Shown: positions 23,467-31,719 of the stretch, one piece after another
Position numbering within the stretch: position 1 is the first letter of the stretch
Layout: each line of letters opens with the position of its first letter
DNA from: Clostridiales bacterium
GTDB lineage: Bacteria > Bacillota > Clostridia > Christensenellales > JAISNN01
Reading direction: 5' to 3'
Length of the DNA stretch: 38,961 nucleotides
NCBI GenBank assembly: GCA_031275485.1
Contig: JAISOS010000038.1
Coordinates: 1-38,961, forward strand
Translations under genes and position numbers: made by a program
The notes under the pieces: generated by a model
The model's input: only the letters and a program-made list of their open reading frames with translations
What the model was told of the DNA's origin: nothing
The model's database searches: none

Positions 23467-24951
23467 TTACAGCCAAAGCAACGAGCGGTTTAACGCTTTG
23501 CGCCACATCTCGAATTGAGCCGTCGCCGCCGCCCGGTTTTCGTCCGGTCTGAATATTTTATGCGCCGGCATACCTTTTTTTAGCCCGTTCTCGTCAATCA
23601 GCCCCATACGGAGCGCGGCGAGCGCGGCTACGCCGTAGCCCGTAGCCTCGACGGATTCGGGACGGGCTATTTCCATACCGAGCAGGTTGGACATAAGTTG
23701 CACCGCAAGGTCGCTGTTGGAAACGCCGCCCGAGACGCTCAATTTTTGTATGTCTAGGTCAAGCTTTTTAAAAGAAATCAGCACGTCGGACGCCGCGAAC
23801 GCAACCGAATCGAGTACCGCCCGCACGAAATGCTTGCGGTCTGCGTCGGGACCTATGCCCATAAACGAGGCGCGCGCCGACGGATCGTTGTACGGCGCGC
23901 CGGACATTCCGCCGAGAGCGGGCACAAAATAGACGCCGTTGCTGTCCTTGACCGAGGCGGCGTCCTCATCCAACTGCTCTATGCTGCCGTACAGCCCGAG
24001 CCGCTCCCGCGCCCATTCGAGGCAACTTCCCGCCGTATAGGAATTGCCCTCGAACATATACGAGATTTTACCGTTCACACGCCAAGCGACGGATGTATAA
24101 AAGTTCCCGTAGGTCTTATATTCTCCCCCGATATTGACGTTCACGAAAGTGCCGCTACCGTTGGTGCATTTCGCGGCGCTCGGCTCAAAACAGCCGTGAG
24201 CGAACATAGCGGCCTGCTGGTCGGCTATCATACCGTAAATCGGAATTTCCGCCCCGAAAAATTCGCGCGGAATAACGCCGAAGTCCGCGCTCTCTTCGTC
24301 GATTTCAGGCAACATATCCCCGCGCATACCGATAAACTGCGGTATGTATGAGTTCCATTTGCAGGTTCGGTTGTCGAGCATAGTGCTGTTACTCGCCATA
24401 CTGAGCGTGGTCTTGAACTGCTTGCCGCCCGTCAGCTTAAAGAGTAGCCACGCGTCGAGATTGCCCCATCTGACGTCGTCCGATCGTAATTCCTTGCCGA
24501 ATTCGGGAGAGGTTTCTTTTAGAGCTGCGACCATAACGGGCGTGTACAGCGGAACCAGGCGCGGCGCAACGCCCGGAAACGCCGCGTTGAAAGCGTCGTT
24601 TTCAACGAACAGACGTTTCAGTACGTCCGTGCCGCGCGTGTCCTGCCAGGTTATGAGATTGCAGAGCGGTTTCATGCTTTTTTCGTGCCAAAAAAGCCAG
24701 GAGGTGCGTTGCGCTCCTATGCCCGCGCAAGCGATTTCGTCGGATTTAACGCCCGTTTTTTCCAGAACCTCTCGGGCGGTTTCAAGAAGCAAATCTAAAA
24801 TTTTCAGAGGGTCTTGCTCGACTCTTTTCGGGTCTGGATAGAGACTTTGAACTTTCCGCGCAGTCATGCCGATAAATTTCAAAGCCTTATCGTAAATTAA
24901 GCTTTTAACGCACGTCGTGCCGCAATCGAAAACGAGAATATAATTTTTCAT
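23467..24951 (-). CDS. FGGY-family carbohydrate kinase (glycerol kinase-like)
   Basis: A 494-residue sugar/polyol kinase. The phosphate-binding loop is FDCGTTCVKSLIYD (8-21). DQQAAMFAHGCFEPSAAKCT, followed by NGSGTF, matches the glycerol-kinase form of the ATP-site region. The second FGGY signature is GGVSNSDLAVQLMSNLLGM, followed by EATGYGVAALAAL. Within the family the wording is nearest to glycerol kinase, but the substrate-loop residues cannot be judged by eye, so xylulose, gluconate or another polyol is possible. GGAG precedes the ATG. A near-consensus promoter lies about 190 bases upstream. No transporter or dehydrogenase is adjacent to help name the substrate. Confidence 0.85.
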   Translation of the reverse strand: MKNYILVFDCGTTCVKSLIYDKALKFIGMTARKVQSLYPDPKRVEQDPLKILDLLLETAREVLEKTGVKSDEIACAGIGAQRTSWLFWHEKSMKPLCNLITWQDTRGTDVLKRLFVENDAFNAAFPGVAPRLVPLYTPVMVAALKETSPEFGKELRSDDVRWGNLDAWLLFKLTGGKQFKTTLSMASNSTMLDNRTCKWNSYIPQFIGMRGDMLPEIDEESADFGVIPREFFGAEIPIYGMIADQQAAMFAHGCFEPSAAKCTNGSGTFVNVNIGGEYKTYGNFYTSVAWRVNGKISYMFEGNSYTAGSCLEWARERLGLYGSIEQLDEDAASVKDSNGVYFVPALGGMSGAPYNDPSARASFMGIGPDADRKHFVRAVLDSVAFAASDVLISFKKLDLDIQKLSVSGGVSNSDLAVQLMSNLLGMEIARPESVEATGYGVAALAALRMGLIDENGLKKGMPAHKIFRPDENRAAATAQFEMWRKALNRSLLWL

Positions 24952-25776
24952 CGGCTCTCCTTCATGTCGAATTTCCGCAGTAGTAAATTAAATCTTTAAT
25001 AAACGTATGTTAATATACTTTTTGACGGCGCATGCAATATATGCCCCGCCGCAACGGGAAACGGAAACGCAGTTTTTATCGGCTATCGCTTGCCGCCTTA
25101 TCGGATAGGGTTGTTATACGGCGTTTGCCTTTGTGGTATTATACTATAATTTAACCCGTCTGTAAATAGGCATTTTAAAAATTCTTTCAATTTTTAGAAT
25201 AAATTACAAAAAAAACGGCGGTCTGTCTTGCAGGAACGGTTTTTTGACGAATTTTTATGATCGTTATGAATTGGAAACGCGCGAATGTAACCGTTGATTT
25301 TAGCCGTTTGCGGCGAAAAAAGCGGCGTTTGAAATTGCGCTGTACTGCCCGCGTTTTCATTGCCGGTAACCATATAGGTTCGCCGTCGCGATTAATCGTC
25401 GGCGTGCAGGTCGGAAAGGTTTGGAAAGAGGTCTAATGTAAAAAACGCGAAAACGGACCGAAAGAACGGAGCACGCGGTTTTTGCGCGTAACGCGTAATT
25501 CTAAAAAAAAGTCTTATTAGAAAAGTAAGGTCTAAAATTTATATCGAACTACGGCTTGCAACCGAAAATTCGCGGTCTCAACAGCGTTCAAAATTGCGCG
25601 CGGTCGCAGATTGAAACGGGCGCGGAATATTTGCGTTAAACAAATTACGGCGTAAGATTTAACGCGGCGGCATTGAGGAAAATAGGGCTAGACGCGTATC
25701 AGTAAATTAGAACGGAACGGCGCGAAAATCGAAACGGCCGAGTTGAGCCTAAGTCGCGCGAAATTGAAAAATCTTG
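24952..25776. other. Gene-poor region of about 825 bases
   Basis: It holds the kinase promoter (25138-25166) and leader. From 25170 to 25776 I find no frame with a ribosome-binding site and protein-like content, no tRNA and no clear terminator. The sequence is rich in short AAAACGGCG-type words seen elsewhere between genes. Confidence 0.5.
25138..25166 (-). promoter_or_regulatory. Promoter of the FGGY kinase gene
   Basis: On the minus strand TTTACA, 17 bases, TATAAT. Confidence 0.7.
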
Positions 25777-26787
25777 TTAAGCTAAAAATTTGCAGACTTC
25801 GACGGCGGCAACCGCGCCGTCGGCGGCGGCTGTGGAAAGCTGGCGAACCTCCTTTGTGCGGCAGTCGCCCGCCGCGAATACGCCGCTCTCGGATGTGCGG
25901 CAGTTTTCTCCCGCTATTATATAGCCGTCCGCGTCCAAGTCGGCTATGCCGCCGAAAACGGCGTTTGACGGAACGTAGCCCACCGCTATGAACAAGCCGT
26001 CCACGGGCAGGACGGATATGCCGCCCGTGCTTTTATTTAAAATTTTCAAAGCGGATAGCGTGTTTTCACCTATAAGCTCCGAAATTTCCGAATTTAAGAC
26101 GAAGGTTACGTTTTTCTTTTCGGAAAGAATTTCGGTCAATTTTTTTTCACCGCGGAATTGCTCGCGGCGGTGTATCAAAAATACGAGTTTCGACGTGTCG
26201 GACAAAAAAAGCGCGTCTGTAAGCGCGGCGCTACCGCCGCCCGCCACCGCCACGTTTTTGCCCTTAAAGAACGCGCCGTCGCATACGGCGCAATAGGAAA
26301 CTCCGCATCCGCTAAGCTCGGTTTCGCGCTCCAAGCCCAACCGTCTGTGCTTGACTCCGGACGCTATTATCAGGCTTTTCGCTTTGAATTCTTTCGCGTC
26401 GGCAAAGACCGAAAAAGTTTTTTTTTCGATTTTGTCTTGTTTTTCCGTTTTTTTAAATTCCTTTTTTTCGCCGCCGTCCGTAACCGCGCCGATAACGATA
26501 AGATCGGAACGCGCGGACTCTGCGTCCCGAATATCGGTTTTTATCGCGGTAACGTCTGAAAATTCAAAATCCGCGCCGTGAGCCTCGACCTGCGAAAACA
26601 GTTCGCCCGCGTAATCCGCGCCGCTTATGCTCCTTATCGCGGGATAGTTTTCTATTTTGGGCGAATAAACAATCTGCCCGCCGATCGTTTCTCTCTCAAA
26701 AATCAAGACCCTTTTTCCGGCGCGTCTTAGATAGAGCGCGGCGGTCATACCCGCCGTACCCGCGCCGATTATTATTGCGTCGTACAT
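25777..26787 (-). CDS. trxB: Thioredoxin reductase (NADPH, FAD)
   Basis: A 336-residue flavoprotein that reduces thioredoxin with NADPH. The FAD motif is IIGAGTAGMTAALYLRRAGK (6-25), the redox pair is Cys166 and Cys169 in CAVCDGAFF, and the NADPH motif is AGGGSAALTDALFL (182-195). AAGDCRTKEVRQLSTAAADG near the C-terminus is the second FAD contact. The protein is about 25 residues longer than usual because of a Lys/Glu-rich insertion at about 103-124 (EKKEFKKTEKQDKIEKK). GGAG precedes the ATG. It lies next to nrdD, whose fused redoxin domain could draw electrons from thioredoxin reductase; that link is inference. Confidence 0.93.
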   Translation of the reverse strand: MYDAIIIGAGTAGMTAALYLRRAGKRVLIFERETIGGQIVYSPKIENYPAIRSISGADYAGELFSQVEAHGADFEFSDVTAIKTDIRDAESARSDLIVIGAVTDGGEKKEFKKTEKQDKIEKKTFSVFADAKEFKAKSLIIASGVKHRRLGLERETELSGCGVSYCAVCDGAFFKGKNVAVAGGGSAALTDALFLSDTSKLVFLIHRREQFRGEKKLTEILSEKKNVTFVLNSEISELIGENTLSALKILNKSTGGISVLPVDGLFIAVGYVPSNAVFGGIADLDADGYIIAGENCRTSESGVFAAGDCRTKEVRQLSTAAADGAVAAVEVCKFLA

Positions 26788-26829
26788 ATTTTACTCCGTA
26801 TGATAGACTTTTTATTTTTTTTATAGTTA

Positions 26830-26876
26830 TGCGGGCGGGGGAAGCCTTTTGCGAACCTATCGGATCCCGCCGCAAA
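26830..26876. repeat. Dispersed palindromic repeat, degenerate copy
   Basis: GCGGGCGGGGGAAGCCTTTTGCGAACCTATCGGATCCCGCCGC keeps the order of arms (for example GCGGGCGGGG left, ATCCCGCCGC right) with several mismatches. Confidence 0.45.
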
Positions 26877-27284
26877 TTATTCGCGGCGGAGAGCGCGCTG
26901 ACGCGCGCTTCTTTATTCACGGATATTTTTGTAAAAAACCCCGCCGCGTCTTTAAAGCCGCGCCCGCGTTTTTGTCTTATACCCGCGAAAAATCCGCCCC
27001 CTGTCCTTCGCGCCTACTTGCCGCCGTTCTAGGGCTTTCTCCCGCGACGCTTTCATAAAATTTTAGCAATATTATTTTGTGTAAAGTATCGCCGCCTTAA
27101 TCGGATAGCGGCGCGTAAAACGCGCGGTCGGAAGCGTTTACTTTGCCGTCCTATTTTAAAAAGCGTTTTTCCGCGAGCCTATTCAAAAGACTTTAACATA
27201 TTTGCCGGCGTTCCTTAAAAAGGGTTCCGATATTGGCTATGCGCGCGTCTTTAAAAACAAGACCGCTCTTTGTTATAAAATGTA

Positions 27285-27355
27285 TGAAGTTTTTGGAAAA
27301 GGATGCGGGGGACCCATTTTGTTCGCAAACGGCTTCCCCCGCATAATTTAAAAAA
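27285..27355. repeat. Dispersed palindromic repeat copy downstream of nrdD
   Basis: AAGTTTTTGGAAAAGGATGCGGGGGA opens it (ATGCGGGGGA at 27303-27312) and TCCCCCGCAT (27335-27344) closes the stem. Confidence 0.7.
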
Positions 27356-27372
27356 ACAAAAAACGCATATTT

Positions 27373-29883
27373 CTAATCGATTTTTGCCGCAACGTCCGCG
27401 CAATATTCGTCGGCGAACGCGCGTATTTCGTTCATACTCGCGTATTTGCCGAAGTGTCCGCCGTCGTTTACGACGATGAGTGTCGGCGCTTGACGGACCG
27501 CGTATTTTATCACAAGCTCCTCGTTATCGTCGGCGTCTAAAATTTGAAAAGAAATCTTTTTGCCGGAAAGATATTTTTGCGCGGTTTTGCAGTTCGGGCA
27601 GGTTTTTGTCGTGAACAAAAGTATCGGCGAATCGTTCCTTTTTATCCGCGCGCCAGCAACCTTGCCCCCGCCGCTTGCGCAACTACGCGGCGCGTCTTTT
27701 TTATACGGAGCCGGCTCGCCCAATCCGCTTATAACGCCGGCGCCATCCTCGAACCGGTTTTTGAATTCTTCCGCCTTGCAGTAGTTAGGATGCGGCGCAG
27801 ACTCGTCTAAGCCGCGCATGATGTCGTATGCGAGACGGTCTTTAAATTCCTTCGTCTTGCCGTCGTTCCAGTTTTGAACGGGACGGTAGTAGCCGGTAAT
27901 TCTGCTGTACACCTCGGTTTTCGCGCCGCAGTCGGGGCAGGAAAACCGTTCGCCAGTAATATAGCCGTGCGATTTGCAAATCGAGTAGGTGGGCGAGAGC
28001 GTATAATACGGCAGAGTATAATTTTCGGCGATTTTTTTGACGAGTCTTGCGGCGGCGCGCCAATCGGGGAGCTTTTCGCCTAAAAAGGCGTGAAAGACCG
28101 TTCCGGACGTATATAGCGTCTGTAAGCCGTCCTGTATGTCGAGAGCCTCGAACACGTCGTCGGTAAAGCCGACGGGCAAATGCGAGCTGTTCGTATAATA
28201 CGGCGTTTCGCCCGGTTTTGACGCGGTCAAAATATCGGAAAATTTCTCGGCGTCGTGTTTCGCGAGCCTGTACGAGGTGGATTCCGCCGGCGTCGCCTCG
28301 AGATTATAGAGATCGCCGTATTCCTTTTGGAATTCGGTTAGGCGTCCGCGCATATGCGTCAGCACGCGTTTGGAAAATTCCTGCGTCTTTTTGTGCGACA
28401 TATCCGCTTTCAGCCATTTGGCGTTCAGCCCCGCCTCGTTCATTCCCACAAGCCCGATTGTCGAAAAGTGGTTGTCAAGGGTTTGTAGATAGCGTTTGGT
28501 GTACGGAAACAGCCCCTCCTCCAAAAAACGCGAAATGATAGTGCGCTTGACTTTCAGAGAGCGCGCCGCTATATTCATCATTTTGTCGAGACGCTTAAAA
28601 AAGTCGGTTTCGGTCTCGGAGAGATAGGCGATGCGGGGCATATTTATCGTGACTACGCCGAGAGAACCCGTGTTTTCGCCGCTGCCGAAAAACCCGCCCG
28701 TCTTTTTACGCAATTCGCGGAGGTCGAGACGCAGACGGCAACACATACTCCTTATGTCGCTCGGTTTCATATCGCTGTTTATATAGTTCGAAAAATAAGG
28801 CGTACCGTATTTAGAGGTCATTTCGAATAGCAGACGGTTGTTTTCGGAGTCCGACCAGTCGAATTCTTTTGTTATGGAATAAGTGGGAATAGGGTATTGG
28901 AAGCCGCGTCCGTTCGCGTCGCCCTCTATCATAATCTCTATAAACGCCTTGTTTAACATATCCATCTCTTTTTTGCAGTCCTTATATTTGAAGCCCGCGG
29001 GCTTTCCGCCGACCGTCGCTTCCTCCTCCGCGAGGTCCTCGGGGACCGTCCAATCGAGGGTTATATTCGAGAACGGCGCCTGCGTTCCCCAGCGGCTTGG
29101 CGTGTTCACGCCGAAAATGAAAGACTCTATAGCCTTTTTAACTTCGCGATACGAGAGATTGTCGGTTTTTACGAACGGAGCGAGGTAGGTGTCGAAAGAG
29201 GAAAACGCTTGCGCGCCCGCCCATTCGTTCTGCATTATGCCCAAAAAGTTGACCATCTGGTTGCAGAGCGTGGCGAGATGGCTGGCGGGAGAGGATGTGA
29301 TTTTGCCGGGAACGCCGCCCAAACCGTCCGTAATCAGCGTCTTTAAGGACCAGCCCGCGCAATAGCCCGTCAGCATCGATAGGTCGTGAATATGGATGTC
29401 GGCGTTTCTGTGAGCGTTGGCGATTTCCTCGTCGTAAATCTCCGAGAGCCAATAGTTCGCGGTAATCGCGCCCGAGTTATTCAGAATAAGTCCGCCCACG
29501 GAATACGTTACCGTCGAGTTCTCTTTGACGCGCCAGTCGTTGATGTTGACATAGTTGTCCACCAGTTGCTTATAGTCGAGAACCGTCGATTTCATATTGC
29601 GGATTCTTTCGCGTTGCTTGCGGTAGAGAATGTAAGTTTTTGCGACGTCGGCGTAGCCGCTCTTAATGAGAACCGCCTCCACGCTGTCCTGAATGTCCTC
29701 CACGCTGATTTTGTCGTTTTTGATTTTCGGCTCGAAATCTGCGGTTACGTTGAGCGCGAGCATATCGATAACGGAAGGATGATAGTTTTTGTCCTGCGCG
29801 GCGAACGCTTTCATAATAGCGCCGCCGATTTTAGCGATATCGAAATCGCTTATTTTTCCGTCTCGTTTAATTACCTGATACAT
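27373..29883 (-). CDS. nrdD: Anaerobic (class III) ribonucleotide reductase fused to a C-terminal redoxin domain
   Basis: An 836-residue glycyl-radical enzyme that makes dNTPs without oxygen. Residues 1-95 are an ATP-cone regulatory domain (MYQVIKRDGKISDFDIAKIG). The catalytic barrel follows (ADIHIHDLSM, GAQAFSSFDTY). A zinc-type Cys cluster (CKSHGY...CPDCG) precedes the radical loop SRITGYYRP, with Gly664 the likely radical site. After a linker, residues 752-836 form a glutaredoxin/thioredoxin-like domain with CPNC at 762-765 (ILLFTTKTCPNCKTAQKYL), normally a separate NrdH-type protein. Start ATG 29883 has GGAGG upstream; longer in-frame starts lie inside the promoter. Expression is probably repressed by NrdR through two boxes at 29949-29995. 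Confidence 0.93.
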   Translation of the reverse strand: MYQVIKRDGKISDFDIAKIGGAIMKAFAAQDKNYHPSVIDMLALNVTADFEPKIKNDKISVEDIQDSVEAVLIKSGYADVAKTYILYRKQRERIRNMKSTVLDYKQLVDNYVNINDWRVKENSTVTYSVGGLILNNSGAITANYWLSEIYDEEIANAHRNADIHIHDLSMLTGYCAGWSLKTLITDGLGGVPGKITSSPASHLATLCNQMVNFLGIMQNEWAGAQAFSSFDTYLAPFVKTDNLSYREVKKAIESFIFGVNTPSRWGTQAPFSNITLDWTVPEDLAEEEATVGGKPAGFKYKDCKKEMDMLNKAFIEIMIEGDANGRGFQYPIPTYSITKEFDWSDSENNRLLFEMTSKYGTPYFSNYINSDMKPSDIRSMCCRLRLDLRELRKKTGGFFGSGENTGSLGVVTINMPRIAYLSETETDFFKRLDKMMNIAARSLKVKRTIISRFLEEGLFPYTKRYLQTLDNHFSTIGLVGMNEAGLNAKWLKADMSHKKTQEFSKRVLTHMRGRLTEFQKEYGDLYNLEATPAESTSYRLAKHDAEKFSDILTASKPGETPYYTNSSHLPVGFTDDVFEALDIQDGLQTLYTSGTVFHAFLGEKLPDWRAAARLVKKIAENYTLPYYTLSPTYSICKSHGYITGERFSCPDCGAKTEVYSRITGYYRPVQNWNDGKTKEFKDRLAYDIMRGLDESAPHPNYCKAEEFKNRFEDGAGVISGLGEPAPYKKDAPRSCASGGGKVAGARIKRNDSPILLFTTKTCPNCKTAQKYLSGKKISFQILDADDNEELVIKYAVRQAPTLIVVNDGGHFGKYASMNEIRAFADEYCADVAAKID

Positions 29884-29922
29884 ATTTTTACCTCCGGAAG
29901 CCTTAATGAGAAAAGTATAGAT

Positions 29923-29951
29923 ATTATAGTATATAAACCCGCGCTTGTCAA
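29923..29951 (-). promoter_or_regulatory. nrdD promoter (full consensus)
   Basis: On the minus strand TTGACA, exactly 17 bases, TATAAT. The -35 overlaps the nearer NrdR box. Confidence 0.8.
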
Positions 29952-29964
29952 CTATATATTGTAT
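29949..29964. promoter_or_regulatory. NrdR box 1
   Basis: The core CTATATATTGT matches the published NrdR consensus CwAtATaTwGt at every position and overlaps the -35 of nrdD. Confidence 0.75.
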
Positions 29965-29979
29965 AAGAATATTGCAAAT

Positions 29980-29995
29980 ACTCAATATATAGTAT
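29980..29995. promoter_or_regulatory. NrdR box 2
   Basis: The core CAATATATAGT also matches CwAtATaTwGt fully. It starts 31 bases from box 1, the three-turn spacing typical of tandem NrdR sites. Confidence 0.75.
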
Positions 29996-30325
29996 AATTA
30001 CCCGTTATGAGCGAATGAATTTTTGATAAAAAATACGCATTTTCGGATTGCGGGCGCAATTTTTTACGGCGGAAAAGCGAAAAGATTATCGTATACGAGC
30101 CGGCGAAATTCCGAATTACGAACGGAATTTTTCCGAATAAAACGGACGGCAGGCAATTATCGGAAATGAGCCTGTGCCCCCCAAAAAAGGCATACGTTTT
30201 TGGATTTGCCGACAGGGTTCTTTTGGCGGAAACGGGCGGCGATTGCAGTACGTAGCGACGCAATTCCCGGATAAGAGTATACGCTTTCGGATTTGCGGAC
30301 GAATTTTTTTACGGCAAAAAAACGG

Positions 30326-31135
30326 CTATCGGATTTTTACATTCGGAATATACTCCTTCAAAATACCGCAAAATTCGTTCATCTCAATCTCGGACGGCGG
30401 GTTGAGCGCCTTTGAAAGCGTGTTTTCGGACGGTTTAAAGTATTGCAAAAAGTAGTTTTCACCGCCGGCCAGCCATTTGCCTACGGAGTGAAAATCATCC
30501 GCCGTGTGTAATTCCTTGACCACGGTGGTGCGGAATTCAAACGGCACGCCGCTTTCCATAAGCGCCGCCGCACTTTCTTTTACCGCCGCTATGCCGTAAT
30601 CCGCGCTTTTAACGCGGTTAGCTTCGTCGTCGTCATATCCCTTTAATATATCCGCGCCGCCGTCCGTTCCCGTTGCCGGCGCATAATTTTCGCTTTCGGA
30701 AAGCGTCGGCTGTCCGGAAAGAATTCCGCAATCCGTTCCCGTAGCGCGCGTATAATTTTCCGGCGAATTTTTTATGTCCATAGCGACGTAATCGACGGCG
30801 CGCGTCTTTAGTAGCTCCTTTAATTTGACGGGGCGGGACCCGTTTGTGTCGAGCTTGACTGCAAACCCCGCGCGCTTGATTTTTTCCAAAAATATTTCTA
30901 TACCGTCGTTTATGAGAGGCTCGCCGCCCGACACGCATACGCCGTCGAGAAGTCCTCTGCGTTTCGCCAAAAACATCCAGAAGTCGACCTCTTCAATCGC
31001 CGCCGCGCCGCCGTATATAAGAGCGGAATTATGGCAAAAAGGACAGCGAAAATTGCAGCCGCTAAGAAAAAGCGAGCAGGCGACCTTGCCGGGAAAGTCG
31101 AGCAGAGTAAGCTTTTGCAATCCGCCTATAACCAT
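30326..31135 (-). CDS. nrdG: Anaerobic ribonucleotide reductase activating protein (radical SAM)
   Basis: A 269-residue activase that uses S-adenosylmethionine and a 4Fe-4S cluster to place the glycyl radical on NrdD. The cluster motif is C27-x3-C31-x2-C34 (GCNFRCPFCHNS), preceded by GGLQKLTLLDFPGKVAC, which is typical of the NrdG2 subgroup. CVSGGEPLI (67-75) is the SAM-binding glycine motif. An insertion at about 132-179 contains a near-copy of the peptide just before it (ENYTRATGTDCG at 126, ENYAPATGTDGG at 149). ATG 31135 is chosen because GGAGGGAGGTG lies directly upstream; the in-frame TTG before it is part of that site. It is followed by nrdD, which has its own promoter. Confidence 0.92.
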   Translation of the reverse strand: MVIGGLQKLTLLDFPGKVACSLFLSGCNFRCPFCHNSALIYGGAAAIEEVDFWMFLAKRRGLLDGVCVSGGEPLINDGIEIFLEKIKRAGFAVKLDTNGSRPVKLKELLKTRAVDYVAMDIKNSPENYTRATGTDCGILSGQPTLSESENYAPATGTDGGADILKGYDDDEANRVKSADYGIAAVKESAAALMESGVPFEFRTTVVKELHTADDFHSVGKWLAGGENYFLQYFKPSENTLSKALNPPSEIEMNEFCGILKEYIPNVKIR

Positions 31136-31474
31136 ATTTAACGCACCTCCCTCCAAAAAGTTTAAAAAAATAATAACAATAGAATTTTACCCGCCTATAC
31201 CAAGCCGTTTTAACTCTTATTAGAAAACGGCAAAAAAGCGTACCGTCGCTATATGTTTTAGACGACGAATTTATGAAAATCAGAAAGCCGAAAACCGAAA
31301 AAATTTAAAACGACAGCCGGAGCAAAATAAATAGTTATCAGCTTAAAATAGTAAAAATTATCCTTTTCGATATTTTTTATATTCATATAAGCGCTTCCCG
31401 AGGTGTTGATTTTTTTATATTATACAAAAAATTTAAGAAAAAAGCAATAGGAAATAAAAAGAGCAGAGTAAAAA

Positions 31475-31532
31475 TTTGTTATTATACAATAGACGTGTCA
31501 GTTTACTGACACGTCTATTGTATAATAACAAA
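31475..31532. repeat. Perfect palindrome, 28-base arms with a 2-base centre
   Basis: Arms 31475-31502 and 31505-31532 are exact reverse complements separated by TT; the inner part reads GACGTGTCAGT TT ACTGACACGTC. Each arm contains an outward-facing TATAAT. One arm has a relative at 13911-13938. No U-run suggests a terminator. Confidence 0.85.
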
Positions 31533-31560
31533 ATAACAAAAAAAATTTTTCCGAAATATA

Positions 31561-31589
31561 TTGTAATATATTTAGATTTGTGATATAAT
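31561..31589 (+). promoter_or_regulatory. Promoter of the flavoprotein gene
   Basis: TTGTAA, 17 bases, TATAAT with an extended TGA before the -10. The predicted leader is about 125 bases. Confidence 0.6.
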
Positions 31590-31719
31590 TTACATAAAGA
31601 AACCTATGGCGCTAATAAAAAGCAGCATATTTAACGAGTATAAATATTATCTTTTTGATTTAGCATGTTTATGTATACGGTTATAAATAAACGCGTAATA
31701 TTGACGCGCGGAGGGATTT

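Larger units (their letters stand above)
26788..27372. other. Intergenic region trxB / nrdD
   Basis: It holds two repeat copies (26830-26876 and 27285-27355). No credible gene is seen in the remaining sequence. Confidence 0.5.
29884..30325. other. nrdG-nrdD intergenic region: promoter, NrdR boxes and triplicated repeat
   Basis: It holds the nrdD promoter and operator plus three degenerate copies of a sequence starting ATACG(C/T)(A/T)TTT, then CGGATTTGCGG and TTTTTACGGC, at about 30033, 30192 and 30279. No gene is seen. Confidence 0.6.
31136..31719. other. AT-rich divergent intergenic region with a large perfect palindrome
   Basis: Between nrdG (minus) and the flavoprotein gene (plus). It contains an inverted repeat GCCGTTTT / AAAACGGC (31204-31231), the 58-base palindrome at 31475-31532 and the flavoprotein promoter. 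No gene is seen. Confidence 0.6.

Noticed and set aside
25743-25991. Arg-rich frame overlapping the end of trxB
   Set aside because: It lies mostly antisense to trxB and has the composition of a shadow frame.
29884-29985. Longer N-terminus of NrdD
   Set aside because: The extension would read through the promoter and NrdR box, and ATG 29883 has a strong GGAGG.
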